DNA of 64,000 nucleotides from Symsagittifera roscoffensis. Lineage: Eukaryota > Xenacoelomorpha > Acoela > Convolutidae. Location of the stretch: assembly GCF_963678635.1 (NCBI RefSeq), contig NC_087067.1, positions 25,365,547 through 25,429,546 of the forward strand, written 5' to 3'. The stretch's first letter is position 1, and each line of letters opens with the position of its first letter. Made by a program: the position numbers and the translations under genes. Below, one piece after another: positions 20,668-31,800 of this stretch. The notes under the pieces are model-generated. The model was given only the letters and a program-made list of their open reading frames with translations, did no database searches and was not told the origin of the DNA.

Positions 20668-23600
20668 ATGCTCTTGGCAGGTCTGACCGTAACCGCCACT
20701 AGATCGAAGAAGACGGCGCGAACCCTGGCAGACACTAAGTTAGAAATGGAAGTAATCAGTCAATGTGGATCTGGAGGACTTGAAGATTATAGGCCCTCGC
20801 GAATCAACATGGCCAAGTTGAAACTGGAAGGACAACTCGACGTGGTCGAGTACAGTCGAATAACTGTGCCGGAATCGGTCCACATGGGAGATCCGGCAGG
20901 GGGTTATGAGGAGATGTTGAAAGCGAGGAACTCCGCGAGAGGGCACCTGATGGCTTGGAGCGAGAAGAGAGCCATGCAAGAATATTTGAAGGGGCTTACG
21001 GAGAACTCTAACTTCAATCGAAGAGAGTATGGCACAGTGATGTCATCAGAAGCGAACGAAATCGGATTGGAAAAACTGCTAGAAATTTCTTGGAGGGCGG
21101 CCCTCCAGAAATACTTCGATGAGACGATGAATGCACCTGCTACTGTGGCAGCATACCTGGCTCATCCTTGCGTGAGAACTGATCTGCAAATACGACTGGC
21201 TTGGTGCTTGATGGGCATCAAAAAGGCGGAGTATGAAGCCAGTAATGACTCGAAATCACGAGAACAGGAACTAGAGTTAATGGAAGCTCTACGAGCATTG
21301 ATTTCGAAAGACGATTCAGCGATAGCATGGGCTAAGCGTAAGGATGCCCTTTGCTTTGTCAGGTTCGTGGTGGATCGCATCCCCACTCCTGTGTTGGGAG
21401 AATGTATAAAGATCATTCGGCAAAAGGGAGTTGATTGCGAAAGGAACTTCCTTAGGGCACTCCTAGAGCTATATCAGGACATGCCATTGACCGTGCCAAG
21501 CAAGGAGTCGAATGATATGGAAAGCTATCGCAAGTTGGAAGAGGTGAGAAGATACTCCAACAAAGAATTGAGAGTGAGCAGAGACTTGATTGAAGCGGCC
21601 AGAGGACAAAAGGAGTTTGCAACACTAGGGAAACTGAAGTCGTTCCAATACGTGTCTGGTATACCAGTGATGGCGTATAATCCCTTCGTGAGCGAAGAAG
21701 CCAGGGAAGCATACTTCGACTACGAGCAAGTCACAGTGCTCAACTTCTGGGTTGAAAGGATTAAGGAAATTGGAATGTTGATGGTGGAACAACCCAAGCT
21801 TGGAATTATTTTGGAAGAACGAGTAGTCGAGCCCTCGATTCCCGAGCTAAAAGGGCAAGTGAGTTTTGATTGTGGTTCTTGGGACGGTCCCTTGAAAACC
21901 AGTCTAGTAGTGATGTGGGAACTCATGAAACCTTCCTGGTGTCCCCATCCTAACGCAGGCTTAATCTGGGACATGACCGCGGATATCATGTTAGACCGGG
22001 ATGATGATGCGAGTCTACATGATCTGGCCATGATACAACACCTGCTGGCCATGAGATTGACGAAGAAGAAGAGCAACCCGTCCACGGAGCTGTCCGAGGA
22101 AGGTACATCGAGTAATTGGTTGAAGCAAGGCACATGCTTGGCTCAACACAGTGGGATGGAAGGACATGTTTGTAACCTGGGACACTGCCTGATTACGCTA
22201 AGCGAGCAGCATCGACAACTGGCACGATTGTACGGAAGATTGAGCATGTCAGATAAGAGTGCCATGGAGTTGGTCGCAGACTGCCATGGGGTGACGGACG
22301 TAAACCTGATCACAGCCTTGGGATTTTGCAGCATGACGAGTTCGATAGAGTCGCTCGAGCGCTTGGAGCGTGCCCATGAGCTAGTGACGTCCCTCAGCGT
22401 GGAAACATTCCCTGGAGCATTACAGACAGAACAAAAGATTGGAGGCTGGCGAGAAGCCCTAGAGAATGAAATGAATCTGAAGGATAGTGAAGCCTATCAC
22501 AGACCTACTGGTTCAAAATATATGGTGGGTTCAAGCTCAGCGCCGTATTGTAATAGCAAGTATCCTACGCACATGGTGGTGATGGATGCGAGGACGCAAC
22601 AAGTGTTGGTTGACCAACTTTTCTCTGTGCCAAAGTGCGTGAGGTTGGCCAGAATGTCAGAGAGGTCATATGACTTGTTGGCAAAGATCTTTCGGGCAGT
22701 CCCGAAGAGATCCGAAGGCGAGTTGCAAGACGTTGTGGGTGAAGAGTTCATGAGACTGAACGAAGGCAACGTGAGTGAGTTCCAGAAACAGAAAGCGAGT
22801 GGAGCGTTACCCACTGAATTCCCCACCATAGAAGAGAAAGACGATTTACATAGAATCCTGGTGGAAGTGGAACCGTTGCTGGGAGCCTCAGGGTATCGGA
22901 CCCGAAGGAACATAGTGAGAACCCATGGGGAGTATCCTTGCCACTGCTTAGCGCAGACGTTGTGGTACCCCAAACGCGGGAATCTGATCCTAGTCTGGGA
23001 CGTGGAGGAGTTGTACTCCACGGGGTTGCCCGATCAGAATCAACAAGTGTCAATCGTGGTGGTTAGCGCCATGCTAGCAGTGAGATGGTTGGAGGCTAAT
23101 GCAGACACCAGTGAGCAGGAGACGGCCGTGCCGACTCCTGAACAGCTGAGCAACGTGAAAATGAGTAGTGAATTGGATCTTTTCAGAACCACCTGCAAGG
23201 TTCTGAGAATACCTAAAGCCATTGAAAGAATATGGTCAAGGCAAAGATTGATGCCTTGGTTCCGTGCAGTGATGACATCTTGGATGTATGAACGCGCGAA
23301 GCGTCACATGTCAAGGAACACGGAGGCCTATCAATCTTTCCAGCTAGATATAGGACCAGGAGCCTATAAACGAGCATTCTTGACGCACAGAAACGCGGTC
23401 ACCACAGCGGTGAAGCGGGTAGCTGGAACGCCTTGTGTTACTGAAGATGAGAAGAAAGAGGTCTTAAGAGCTGACCTAGAACGAAACGTGAGCCTATGTC
23501 TTCACAACAGCTTTTGCAGGAACCGGGAGCAGAAGGTGAATGTGGACTTGCTACCTTGTTGCAAACCGAGGCTGTTGGAACAGGAGGGTTGGGGCACGGC

Positions 23601-23679
23601 CCGCAACTCTCTGGACATGTTAGAGAAAGTTCTGGAAGACAGTGACGCTGAACATCAGGATGGAGAAATGATGGAATGA
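20668..23679 (+). CDS. Element 1 ORF3: 1003-aa protein of unknown function
   Basis: An intact frame starting at ATG 20668 and ending in an acidic tail (EDSDAEHQDGEMME). I do not recognise the family. It sits where env lies in retrovirus-like elements, but no signal peptide or transmembrane segment is visible. Composition suggests a soluble, mostly helical protein with scattered Cys and Trp (for example SWDGPLKTSLVVMWEL and HPNAGLIWDMTADIM). The first 35 residues are basic. Base composition matches gag-pol, so it is not a recent capture. The equivalent place in element 2 holds an unrelated coiled-coil protein. Its intactness over 3 kb in a young copy suggests it is maintained by selection. Possible roles (assembly, RNA control, host countermeasure) are guesses. 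Confidence 0.85.
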   Translation: MLLAGLTVTATRSKKTARTLADTKLEMEVISQCGSGGLEDYRPSRINMAKLKLEGQLDVVEYSRITVPESVHMGDPAGGYEEMLKARNSARGHLMAWSEKRAMQEYLKGLTENSNFNRREYGTVMSSEANEIGLEKLLEISWRAALQKYFDETMNAPATVAAYLAHPCVRTDLQIRLAWCLMGIKKAEYEASNDSKSREQELELMEALRALISKDDSAIAWAKRKDALCFVRFVVDRIPTPVLGECIKIIRQKGVDCERNFLRALLELYQDMPLTVPSKESNDMESYRKLEEVRRYSNKELRVSRDLIEAARGQKEFATLGKLKSFQYVSGIPVMAYNPFVSEEAREAYFDYEQVTVLNFWVERIKEIGMLMVEQPKLGIILEERVVEPSIPELKGQVSFDCGSWDGPLKTSLVVMWELMKPSWCPHPNAGLIWDMTADIMLDRDDDASLHDLAMIQHLLAMRLTKKKSNPSTELSEEGTSSNWLKQGTCLAQHSGMEGHVCNLGHCLITLSEQHRQLARLYGRLSMSDKSAMELVADCHGVTDVNLITALGFCSMTSSIESLERLERAHELVTSLSVETFPGALQTEQKIGGWREALENEMNLKDSEAYHRPTGSKYMVGSSSAPYCNSKYPTHMVVMDARTQQVLVDQLFSVPKCVRLARMSERSYDLLAKIFRAVPKRSEGELQDVVGEEFMRLNEGNVSEFQKQKASGALPTEFPTIEEKDDLHRILVEVEPLLGASGYRTRRNIVRTHGEYPCHCLAQTLWYPKRGNLILVWDVEELYSTGLPDQNQQVSIVVVSAMLAVRWLEANADTSEQETAVPTPEQLSNVKMSSELDLFRTTCKVLRIPKAIERIWSRQRLMPWFRAVMTSWMYERAKRHMSRNTEAYQSFQLDIGPGAYKRAFLTHRNAVTTAVKRVAGTPCVTEDEKKEVLRADLERNVSLCLHNSFCRNREQKVNVDLLPCCKPRLLEQEGWGTARNSLDMLEKVLEDSDAEHQDGEMME

Positions 23680-24412
23680 AGATGACCGAAGAAGAGAAGA
23701 GAAGGAGAAAAAACTTGATTGTCTTTGTGTGTAAAAACTTGAACAAATCAACCAAGTTTTGATTATTGAACTTGTTAAACTTTTTGTTTTGATTTAGTTT
23801 GGTCAGACCAAACTTTGAAAATTGTTGCAATTGTTAAAATTGTTGAAATTGTTGATTTTAGTTACTACTATCTATGTATGTATATAAGGCGCATAGGTGA
23901 GTATATTTACCTATTTATTCCCGACTGAAGTTTTTAACCTGTGTAAGACACAAATTCACTGTGTGGCGACATGGTAAGTTTGAGTAAACTCGCTCGGGAA
24001 GGGTGGGTAACTCAAGAACTTTCCTAGCCACAGAGTTTCTTAGTTTTAATATTGAAAGGACCGCATAAATGACTGATTATACTTGGTGAGTGGAGTTAAG
24101 TTAATTTTAACGGGTGCGTGGCCGTGCCACGTCCCACTTTTTAATCACAAAGAGCGAAAAGAAGTTTTATGGCAAGACGACGTAAGTAGTCAGAAAAGAA
24201 ATTTTATCTAGGACACTCCTCATGGTGCAAATTTTGTGAAAATGTTGAAAGGCAGTGAGATGTAGTACGATGCCATTTGTGAACACGTAGTGAGTTGAGG
24301 TGGAGTAGATAAATTTCATTTTCTTATGCGATTTGTAAGATTGGTTACAGAAAACTGGATACCTACTTGACGATAACCCGGTGTTGTGCGATCAATAGGG
24401 ACATTGATGGAG
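23680..24412 (+). other. Element 1 3' untranslated region
   Basis: No gene seen. It contains AATTGTT-type repeats (23818-23865), a stem TTTGGTC/GACCAAA around 23800 and a perfect hairpin CGTGGC-CGT-GCCACG (24117-24131). Confidence 0.6.
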
Positions 24413-24428
24413 ACTTGTCCGGGGAGTA
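24413..24428 (+). promoter_or_regulatory. Polypurine tract of element 1
   Basis: ACTTGTCCGGGGAGTA lies directly before the 3' LTR start (TGTGCC). Element 2 has CTGTCCGGGGAGTA at the same place, which fixes both LTR boundaries. The purine run is short (GGGGAG). Confidence 0.8.
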
Positions 24429-25314
24429 TGTGCCATTCTGCCAGATGACACAGCATAACCTTCCCGCGACAGAAATAAAAGTGACTAAAGGCCTTATGAA
24501 CAGAAAAGTGTTGCGACGGAGGGTCAGAATGTTCTAGAATTTTTATTTTTAAAATTTCGATCGGAAGAAGAACATTTCTGAGAAATAGAAAAAAGACGGC
24601 CATTTTGAATAAAAAAGACGAAAATCAGAACCACGATATAGATTGTGAAGAACAGTTGTATCAGAGACAGAAAAATTACGGAGCCTCTTATCGTGGCAAG
24701 AACACACGATAAGGACCTTAGCGACAGATATTTGTGGAGACGGAGGCTTCAGTGGGGGGAAGAGAAATACCACGGAACCCTCCCGGGACACGAAATATAG
24801 GAGATAAGAGTGTTATCTCAAGAAAATCACGGGAGCGGAGGCTTGGTCCCCCAGAGACTGTTATATGTGAAGGGACTGTGAAAACTGACTATAACAGCTG
24901 CTGTAATGTCCTAGATCTTAATTAACACCGTTATTATTTAATATTTCAGAGCATGAGTAGATAGAAAAAGGAAAGGGTCAATCCATCTCCAATGGATTTA
25001 ATATAAAACTGTCACACAAAAAATATAATAAAATAGGTTGTTCGAGCCGTGTTTTTAATGACAATCACATAGTCTGAGGATCCGAGACTCAGCTATGTGG
25101 TTGTGTTCGCATGCAAACGAAAGCTGATCAAAAGTCGTTTGACTGATGGCCTAAAAATGGTAACTTTTTACTTTGCCCTAAACAGACCAGAAAATCAACT
25201 GGCAAGGTCGAGACGGTGAAAAACGAGTAGAATTAAGGTAACTGACGCCTGCCAGTCGTTGATAGGTACTTTTTCTACGCTCCGTCGCTGTGTGATATTT
25301 GGGCGAATGTTACA
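24429..25314 (+). repeat. Element 1 3' LTR
   Basis: An 886-bp copy of 6906-7791. The only difference seen is A at 25069 for G at 7546. It ends GGGCGAATGTTACA and is followed directly by the resumed element 2 LTR (CCAAGCCAG). Confidence 0.95.
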
Positions 25315-26137
25315 CCAAGCCAGTACTTTCGGTGGTCTTTTCTAACATCGGGTCGACAAAAAACGTTACTGCCATCGGCTTCGGTCAAAACACTCAAATT
25401 AACTTAATTACATGCAGAAATAGTGAGCTCATGGCTGGGTCTCAGTATCCCCAGACCACGAGGTCACTCCTAAAAACAGGGCTACTACTATTTATTATAT
25501 TACTATTGTTTTTGTTCAGTAGATAAAAATCATCATCTCCATCGAAGATGGATCAACCCTTTCCCCCAACTCCTAGCTTCTCATCCTTATCAAAATGAAT
25601 CCAGTTGTTAATTAAATTCAAATCAGGACATGACAAGAAGCTAAAAGTCTATATAAAAGGATAAAAGTCTCAGTTCCGAAACCCTTCCGGATTCTTGAAT
25701 CCACTGAATCAAGCTCGTTAATCTTGATTTCTTCTTAATCCGGAAGGCTGTCCTCCACCCTTCACCGTTGTCCGCAACGGCCTTGCAACTATTGTAGCGA
25801 CACAATAGTTGCAACTCGGAACCTTCTCTGCTATTCCTGCAATCTGCTGCTGTTTTTTTTATCACGATTCTCGTAGTTATCGTCCGCGCAACTAATGTTG
25901 TTGTGTTTTTCTTCGACCTTTTTGCCAAAATGGCCGTTTCTGACGTTTCTCAGAAATGTTACGTAATCACTTCGAGAATTTAAAAATTAGCAATTCCCGA
26001 ATCCTTTACCTTTCACGTTTTGTCCAATCGTTCAAATAACGTCGTTAATCCTTTAAAATCACTAATTCGGAAGGTTCGCTGCTAAAATTTCGAATTCCGC
26101 AGAGATTGCATTTTTCACATTCTGGTCGAATGTCACA
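25315..26137 (-). repeat. Element 2 3' LTR, main part (right of nested insertion)
   Basis: Matches 41403-42226 with a handful of substitutions and a one-base length difference in a T run. On the minus strand it begins TGTGACATTCGACCAG just after the PPT and runs until element 1 interrupts it. It includes the 65-bp palindrome with CCTTCCGGATT/AATCCGGAAGG arms. Confidence 0.93.
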
Positions 26138-26152
26138 TACTCCCCGGACAGT
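26138..26152 (-). promoter_or_regulatory. Polypurine tract of element 2
   Basis: On the minus strand CTGTCCGGGGAGTA abuts the LTR start TGTGACATTC. It carries the same core as the element 1 PPT. Confidence 0.75.
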
Positions 26153-27366
26153 CCGGTCAATGTCCTCATTGAATCACGCAATGTTCTTAAAACAGATACA
26201 GTGTCATCGAACAGAATTTACAAAATGCACGAAATTACTTTTATCCACGTCACATCGACTCACTGCAGAATACAAATGGCATCATACTACATCACTATAG
26301 CCTTCAAATTCTTTCATTAATCTGCCCATTGAGAATATGACTTAGGACAAAACATATTTTCTGACTTCCAGTGTCAATGTCCCGATTAAAACTTTTTCTC
26401 TTAGATTTAAAAGGTGCTGGCTTGCAGGACAGTCCTGCCAACCAACAAGCTAAAATTATCCTACTATGCTTCTCCCTTCGGAAATCTTGCTTGTTATTGT
26501 CCTGAATAGTAAAACTAAGAAACTCTGTGGTTAGCAAGAACAATGAAACAATCTCCCTCTTCGAGAGATTACTCAAGCCTTCCATGTCACCACAAAGTGA
26601 TCAGTTCTCCTAGCTGATTAAAAACAGTCATGCAGGCTGGAATATTTAAATATACTCCTTCACTTGAGCCTTTCTAAATAAATAGTAAGTGAGTGTCTCT
26701 AAAGCCACTCCACTAAAATCAAAATGCAAATTTATAAATGCAACAATTTCAAAACTCAACTAAATGTTTCAGTTTTCAATTACAACTTGGTTGCTTGGTT
26801 TCTCACTTGAGTTTTTTCACACACATAAAACAATTCTGAATTTTAATTTTTTCTTCATTACTCCTTTGTTTTCTTCTTTTTCCGTCGTTTAGAAGTTCTA
26901 AAACTTCTAAATTCTTCTAATTTTTGTCTCTTTTTCCATCTTGCTTTTCGGTCTTTCGTCAATGCTCCATTTCTTCCTCCTGTGATACTGACTCTGCACT
27001 CTCAGTCTCCCAGTATCAGATGAGATGTCCCGAGTGGTGGTTGCTGCAGGTTTACAGTCGGGCTCCAAGTAGCTCGGTTGAAGCAGGCCCTCGGATTTGT
27101 CTCCGGAACTCCCGTGAAATTATATTTCAATTGATTATTCTTTTGCACGTCTATTATGCGAGACACTTTCTTCGCTGGCATCTTCCGTACTTTCCTCTCT
27201 GGGATTCTCGAGCTCCCCATGAGTGGTGTCACGTCACTTATCCCCTGTCTGATCACGGTCTGGGAGAGTCGCACTTTGCCCGTATCGTCAATCGTTCCAT
27301 AGGGTGCAGTCACCCCGGAACCTGGCGCACTCTTGTTGGCGACCAGTCGTCCAGCTTCCTCACTGT
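26153..27366 (-). other. Element 2 3' region with a possible ORF3 tail
   Basis: Mostly AT-rich untranslated DNA. A 103-codon minus frame (27313-27002, GTG first codon, DTGKVRLSQTVIRQGISDV) could be a frameshifted C-terminal part of ORF3, since it begins about 50 bp after the ORF3 stop. No similarity to a known family was recognised, and from 26153 to about 27000 no gene is seen. Confidence 0.4.
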
Positions 27367-28408
27367 CTATTCCACGACGGGGTCACCCAAGGTGTCACTA
27401 GGATCCGGGATCGTTACTCGATTTGTCTCTACTGGGAGCCGTGTCTCCGTTGTTTGACTCATTTCTCGAGGCGTCAAGAGCTCCATCGGGGACTGCCCAC
27501 AAGGAATATCCCTTGCAGGTATCACTTTCTCCACGGCCGTTGTCAACGCCATCTGCTCCGATCGCTCCTTGTATTCCTGCCTTAAGCGCTCAATCTCTTG
27601 GCCCTGCTTTTTGTTGCAGTCTTCAAACAACTTTCTCCACATGTCCCGATCTTCCTCCATCTGGAGCATGCTTCTGGTCATCTCGTCCAGCTCCTTCTTC
27701 GTACTTTTCAGTTCATCGTTCATCTCATCCAGATCTTGCATCGTTTGGTTCGTCTGAACTTTCTGTCCTACTTTCGCCCTTTTTGGTGGCACAGCTGCTC
27801 TCAGTGGTGAACCAGACGAGGTCGCCTCGCTGTTCATCTCCCGATGCATTCTCGTCAACCCGATGCATTCTCGTCCCGATGCATTCTCGGCATTTTCAGT
27901 TCATCGTTCATCTCATCCAGATCTTGCATCGTTTGGTTCGTCTGAACTTTCTGTCCTACTTTCGCCCTTTTTGGTGGCACAGCTGCTCTCAGTGGTGAAC
28001 CAGACGAGGTCGCCTCGCTGTTCATCTCCCGATGCATTCTCGTCAACCCAGGTTTGGGCTTGGAGGGCATTGGCATCTCACCTGGTTGGTAAGTCCTAGA
28101 ACTTCCCAATCCAGGCTCGTTCGCCAAGTCACTCCCTGAGAGAGCCCCGTTTCTCCACCTCGTCACTCTCATGTTCGGGCGGTCTAGTACTCCTCTTTCT
28201 CCATATGCTGCCATCAACAGGACTTCCGTGGGGCGGTCCCCACGGTTGTCGTGCCCCAAGATGTTGATCAGGGCGGTCAGCAACATGACTACCTCTGGGT
28301 CCTCCAGAGCAAAATTTCGATCGACAGCCGACGATAGATCGCATCTATCATCGTTCCTACATATGCCTCTGCCAGGTCCATCAATTCATCCAAGTTGAAG
28401 TTATCCAT
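27367..28408 (-). pseudogene. Element 2 ORF3: broken coiled-coil protein gene
   Basis: On the minus strand an ATG at 28408 (MDNFNLDELMDLAEAYVG) opens a frame that stops near 28289. The likely continuation lies in another frame (DPEVVMLLTALINILGHDN), implying a frameshift near 28340. The middle is Pro/Ser/Arg-rich with a basic PPKRAKVGQK patch. A coiled coil follows (DLDEMNDELKSTKKELDEMT to ERLRQEYKERSEQ). A 157-bp direct duplication introduces a second break. It is unrelated to ORF3 of element 1 although it lies at the same genomic place. I do not recognise a family. Confidence 0.6.
27705..28049. repeat. 157-bp direct duplication inside element 2 ORF3
   Basis: Copies at 27705-27861 and 27893-28049 look identical by eye. 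The 31-bp spacer is made of extra copies of a gatgcattctcg word that also ends each copy. Short repeats at the junction suggest slippage or template switching. Confidence 0.85.
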
Positions 28409-28804
28409 TCTATTCTTTCAAGTTTGATTTGATTCGATTCGATTCCAAGGTTTTGACTCAAGTGAGTAATTAAATGATCAATCAGGATCTAGAAAAGAAG
28501 TCACAAATATCACACTTGTCAGTTTCACCTTAACATATATCGTTAAAATTTGCTTAAAAACAGTTCAGATAAAAAGATATTTATCCTAAGAGTTTATTAA
28601 AATCAATTGGTCTCTAAAATTTTGAATTCGACCTAAGATTGGACAGTCCAAACTTTGGATCTATTCCTAAGATCGTCATTCAGTTGTTCATGGTCACTAA
28701 CCCCTACTTACCCATGATCTTAATAACCTAACACATAACATAACATAATATAACGCATATTACATACAACTTAGTTTTTGGCCTAACACCCTCTCGCACA
28801 TCAC
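28409..28804 (-). other. Spacer between pol and ORF3 of element 2
   Basis: About 400 bp, AT-rich, no gene seen. It matches element 1 in arrangement but not evidently in sequence. Confidence 0.5.
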
Positions 28805-31800
28805 TCAGCCTATACTTAAGTAATATTTCTTATGTAGATATACTTGTATGTTCGTATCAGAGAATATCACGTGTACAAGCGCGTACAGTTCCCGAGGATG
28901 CAGTCTTCCTCTGTTTGGATCGTACACTGGAAGCGAGAGCTCCTTCACGTCCATTTCCACAAGGAAGTCCCTCAGCCTCGTCAAGGACAAGACTTGGTTC
29001 TCTGGGTCCACGTGCTGCTTCTCCGTCGCCCTCGTTACCAAGAAGCATATGTATTTTCCCGGTATCTGCGACGCCGCCGGAGGTAAGGCTGCTACGCCCC
29101 CTACTCCTGGTCGTTGCTTCCATAGGAACTCTATGTTTTTATATTCTCTCCTAAAATCTGCCGCTAACGCTGTCCTAAAACTCATGTCTGCCGTGATTGC
29201 TATCGCACATGTTCTATTTGTGAGTATGAAATCACTGTCTGTTAGTATTATGTTACTTGAATATTCATTTGGTAAGTTAAAATATGACTCAACTACCCTG
29301 CCTATGTCAGGTTTCTTAGGCTCTTCACCTGTTTCTGCTTCTAAGTCTCCTGTTTCTCTTGCTATTCTAAATTTTTTTATTATCAAGTTTTCAGTGTGGG
29401 TGAGTCCTACCCCCACTCCCCGGACAAAAATATCCATCGACGTCCCCGTCGATCGCATACCGGGTATCAAGTCGAGGTTAGAAGCTGGAATGAGTAGTCG
29501 TCCTTCCTGGGCAGCCCAGGAAGGATCATCTCGTTCGGTCTTGATGTATTTCATGCTTTCACGATCCACGTCTTGAATCGTGACGCTGGTCTCCTCAGGA
29601 TCCGAGGTCGTTTCATTCAGCCACTCTAAGACACACAGGTTCGTCAAGTCTTGTTCGTATGACTGCTGTTGCTCGTCGTCGAATTCTACCTCGGGTTTTG
29701 ACCAGTCGTCAACCCACTCATCGTCGTGATCATCGACTATGTCAATGTCTTGTGACACAGTTATTTCCTCTAGACCCACTACTTCCTCCACTATCTTCTT
29801 CAGATCTATCCTATCCACTACAAAGTCGTCACCGTAAGGATTGTATTTCTTTCTTGGTCTCATCCCGTCCTTCAGACGAGTCTGTATCGTGAACGGAAGA
29901 TCCGGTTCCAAGTTCTTGGGAACCTCTATCTGTTCGGGATCCTGCCAATCTTCCTCTGCGTAGGGAAATGTTTCATCGTCCACTTCGATCTGCTCGTTTG
30001 GATCCAGGTCCAGCGGTGTATCCGTACCTTCCTCTACGACTTCGTTTCCATCGTTCTTCTCCCTGGTGCCCTTTTCATTGACCTCACAAGCAGGATCCAT
30101 CATTAGATAATCCCCTTCTTCCATGTCTGGAGGTATACACCAGTCTTCTGTCGATGGATTGTGTGGCTTGATGTTCTCGTAGTGGGAGGCTCGGCCAGTA
30201 CTCAGTCTATAAAAGCGTCCCTCCTGGTGCACCTCTGTAATCATGAAGCGTCCCCTCCACTTTTTTAGGAGCTTTTTCGTCCCTTTCGGTGGTATAACGT
30301 TCTGAAATACCCATACGTAGTCTCCCACCGAGTAAGCCTTTGCACCAGCTGCTTTCTTGTCGAATCTTTTCTCTGCCTTGCCTGTGCCTGCTGAGTATTT
30401 CGTCTACACAAATCGTTCAACTCCTGTTGGCGTCTGATCACATCCCTCACGTAGACCTGTGGGGACGTTTTCTTTCCATCATACTCTGGGTAGAAGAAGG
30501 TTAATGGTAATGACTTTTCGTGTCCAGTTAGCATCATGTGTGGACTGACTCCGGTGGTGGAGTGTTGCGTGCTGTTATATGCTCCCATCACCTTTGGAAG
30601 GTATCTGTCTCAGTCGGTCAGGTACCTGGAACAATATACTCTCAGCATCGACACTAACGTCCTATTCTGTCTTTCCACTAAGCCGTTCGTCTGAGGGTGG
30701 TATGTCGTGGAGTGAGCTTGAGCGACCTGTGAGCGTCTCATAAGCTCTTTCGTAAGCTCTCCTACGAAAGCTGTTCCATTATCCGATTGAAACGTCATCG
30801 GACAACTATGTCTTGCTATCCACGTATTGATCAGGTGGTCGCATGTCTCTTCCGCCGAGGCAGTTATGCAGGGCACGGCCTTTGCATACTTCGTAAAATG
30901 ATCTATCATGACCAGCACCTGATTATAACCATTGTCTGTCATGCATATCTTTTGGTGATCTATTTGCACCACCTCGTTGAATTCAGACGAGGTGGTGCAA
31001 AATTCCTTGGATCCTTGACCTGTTGGCATGACAGACATGCTGTTACCCATTTCTCGCATGCCTTTTTCATCCCAGGCCACTCAAAGCGCTTCCGAATCCT
31101 CTGATATACTTTGTCGATCCCCTGATGGCCCATCTGATCATGTGACTTGAATAATAGTTCTGTCTGATAGAGTTGCGGTAACACTATCGCGTTATACTTG
31201 TATAGGACTCTGTCTTCTTCTCTTCTCTTACAAGCCACAATCCCGTCTTTGTTCAAATATAACCTCCCTTCCTTCTGCATGAAATATTGTCTCAGGATGC
31301 GATAACTATCTTCCTCGAGGTCCCCTTTATCCGGCGAACCATTCTCGATCCACCTTTTCAGGTTGCTTGTCATGCGATCATTTCTCTGCGTCCTTAGAAG
31401 GTCCGAGAGTCGGTATCTCGCCTTTAAGTACGTCTTCATGACCCTCATCTGACTATTCAGCTCGTTGGGCTGGTGTGTGTCTTCTTCCATCTTAACGCAC
31501 CAAATCTTCGCCAACGGCTGTGTTTCTTGTTTAAACGGCTGAAGATCAGTCCTGACTACCTCTTTCTGTGGCAGCAGGCTTATCGAGCGTTTCGATACCG
31601 CTATTGTCTCCAAGTCATCCGCTGCGATGTCAAAGACTCTTTTGCTTGGTATTAGGTAGCGATCACTGTCAGGATCCTGGTACACCTCTCTGTCCAGGTC
31701 CCTTGCCCGAGTTTCCATAAGTAGCGTGTGTATCGCTAGTTCTGACAGCTCTGATCCCGAACTCGAGTTCCTGTCTGAATAGGTGTCCATTCCTGAGTTT

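Larger units (their letters stand above)
6906..25314 (+). mobile_element. Element 1: young 18.4-kb Ty3/gypsy-type LTR retrotransposon nested in element 2
   Basis: Flanked by 886-bp LTRs (6906-7791 and 24429-25314) that differ by one base by eye, so insertion was recent. The internal region holds a PBS, a 3.1-kb leader with structured RNA, one gag-pol frame of 3160 codons with one in-frame TAA, a macro-like domain at the pol C-terminus, a 1003-aa ORF3, a 3' UTR and a PPT. The target duplication is CCA or ACCA within the element 2 LTR. Domain order PR-RT-RH-IN and the integrase GPF motif place it in the Ty3/gypsy (Metaviridae) group. No envelope-like gene is seen. The length is about two to three times that of common Ty3 elements. 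Confidence 0.95.

Noticed and set aside
20668-23679. ORF3 as an envelope gene
   Set aside because: Only its position suits env. No signal peptide, fusion-peptide-like segment or transmembrane helix is visible.
24316-24925. Small open frames of 63-95 codons repeated in the element 1 LTRs
   Set aside because: They are present only because the LTR is repeated; they have no domain or start context.
27423-27998. Plus-strand open frame of 191 codons in element 2
   Set aside because: It is the reverse-strand shadow of the coiled-coil ORF3, which has protein-like composition on the minus strand.
28848-29576. Plus-strand frame of 242 codons
   Set aside because: It is antisense to the conserved pol C-terminus and macro-like domain of element 2.
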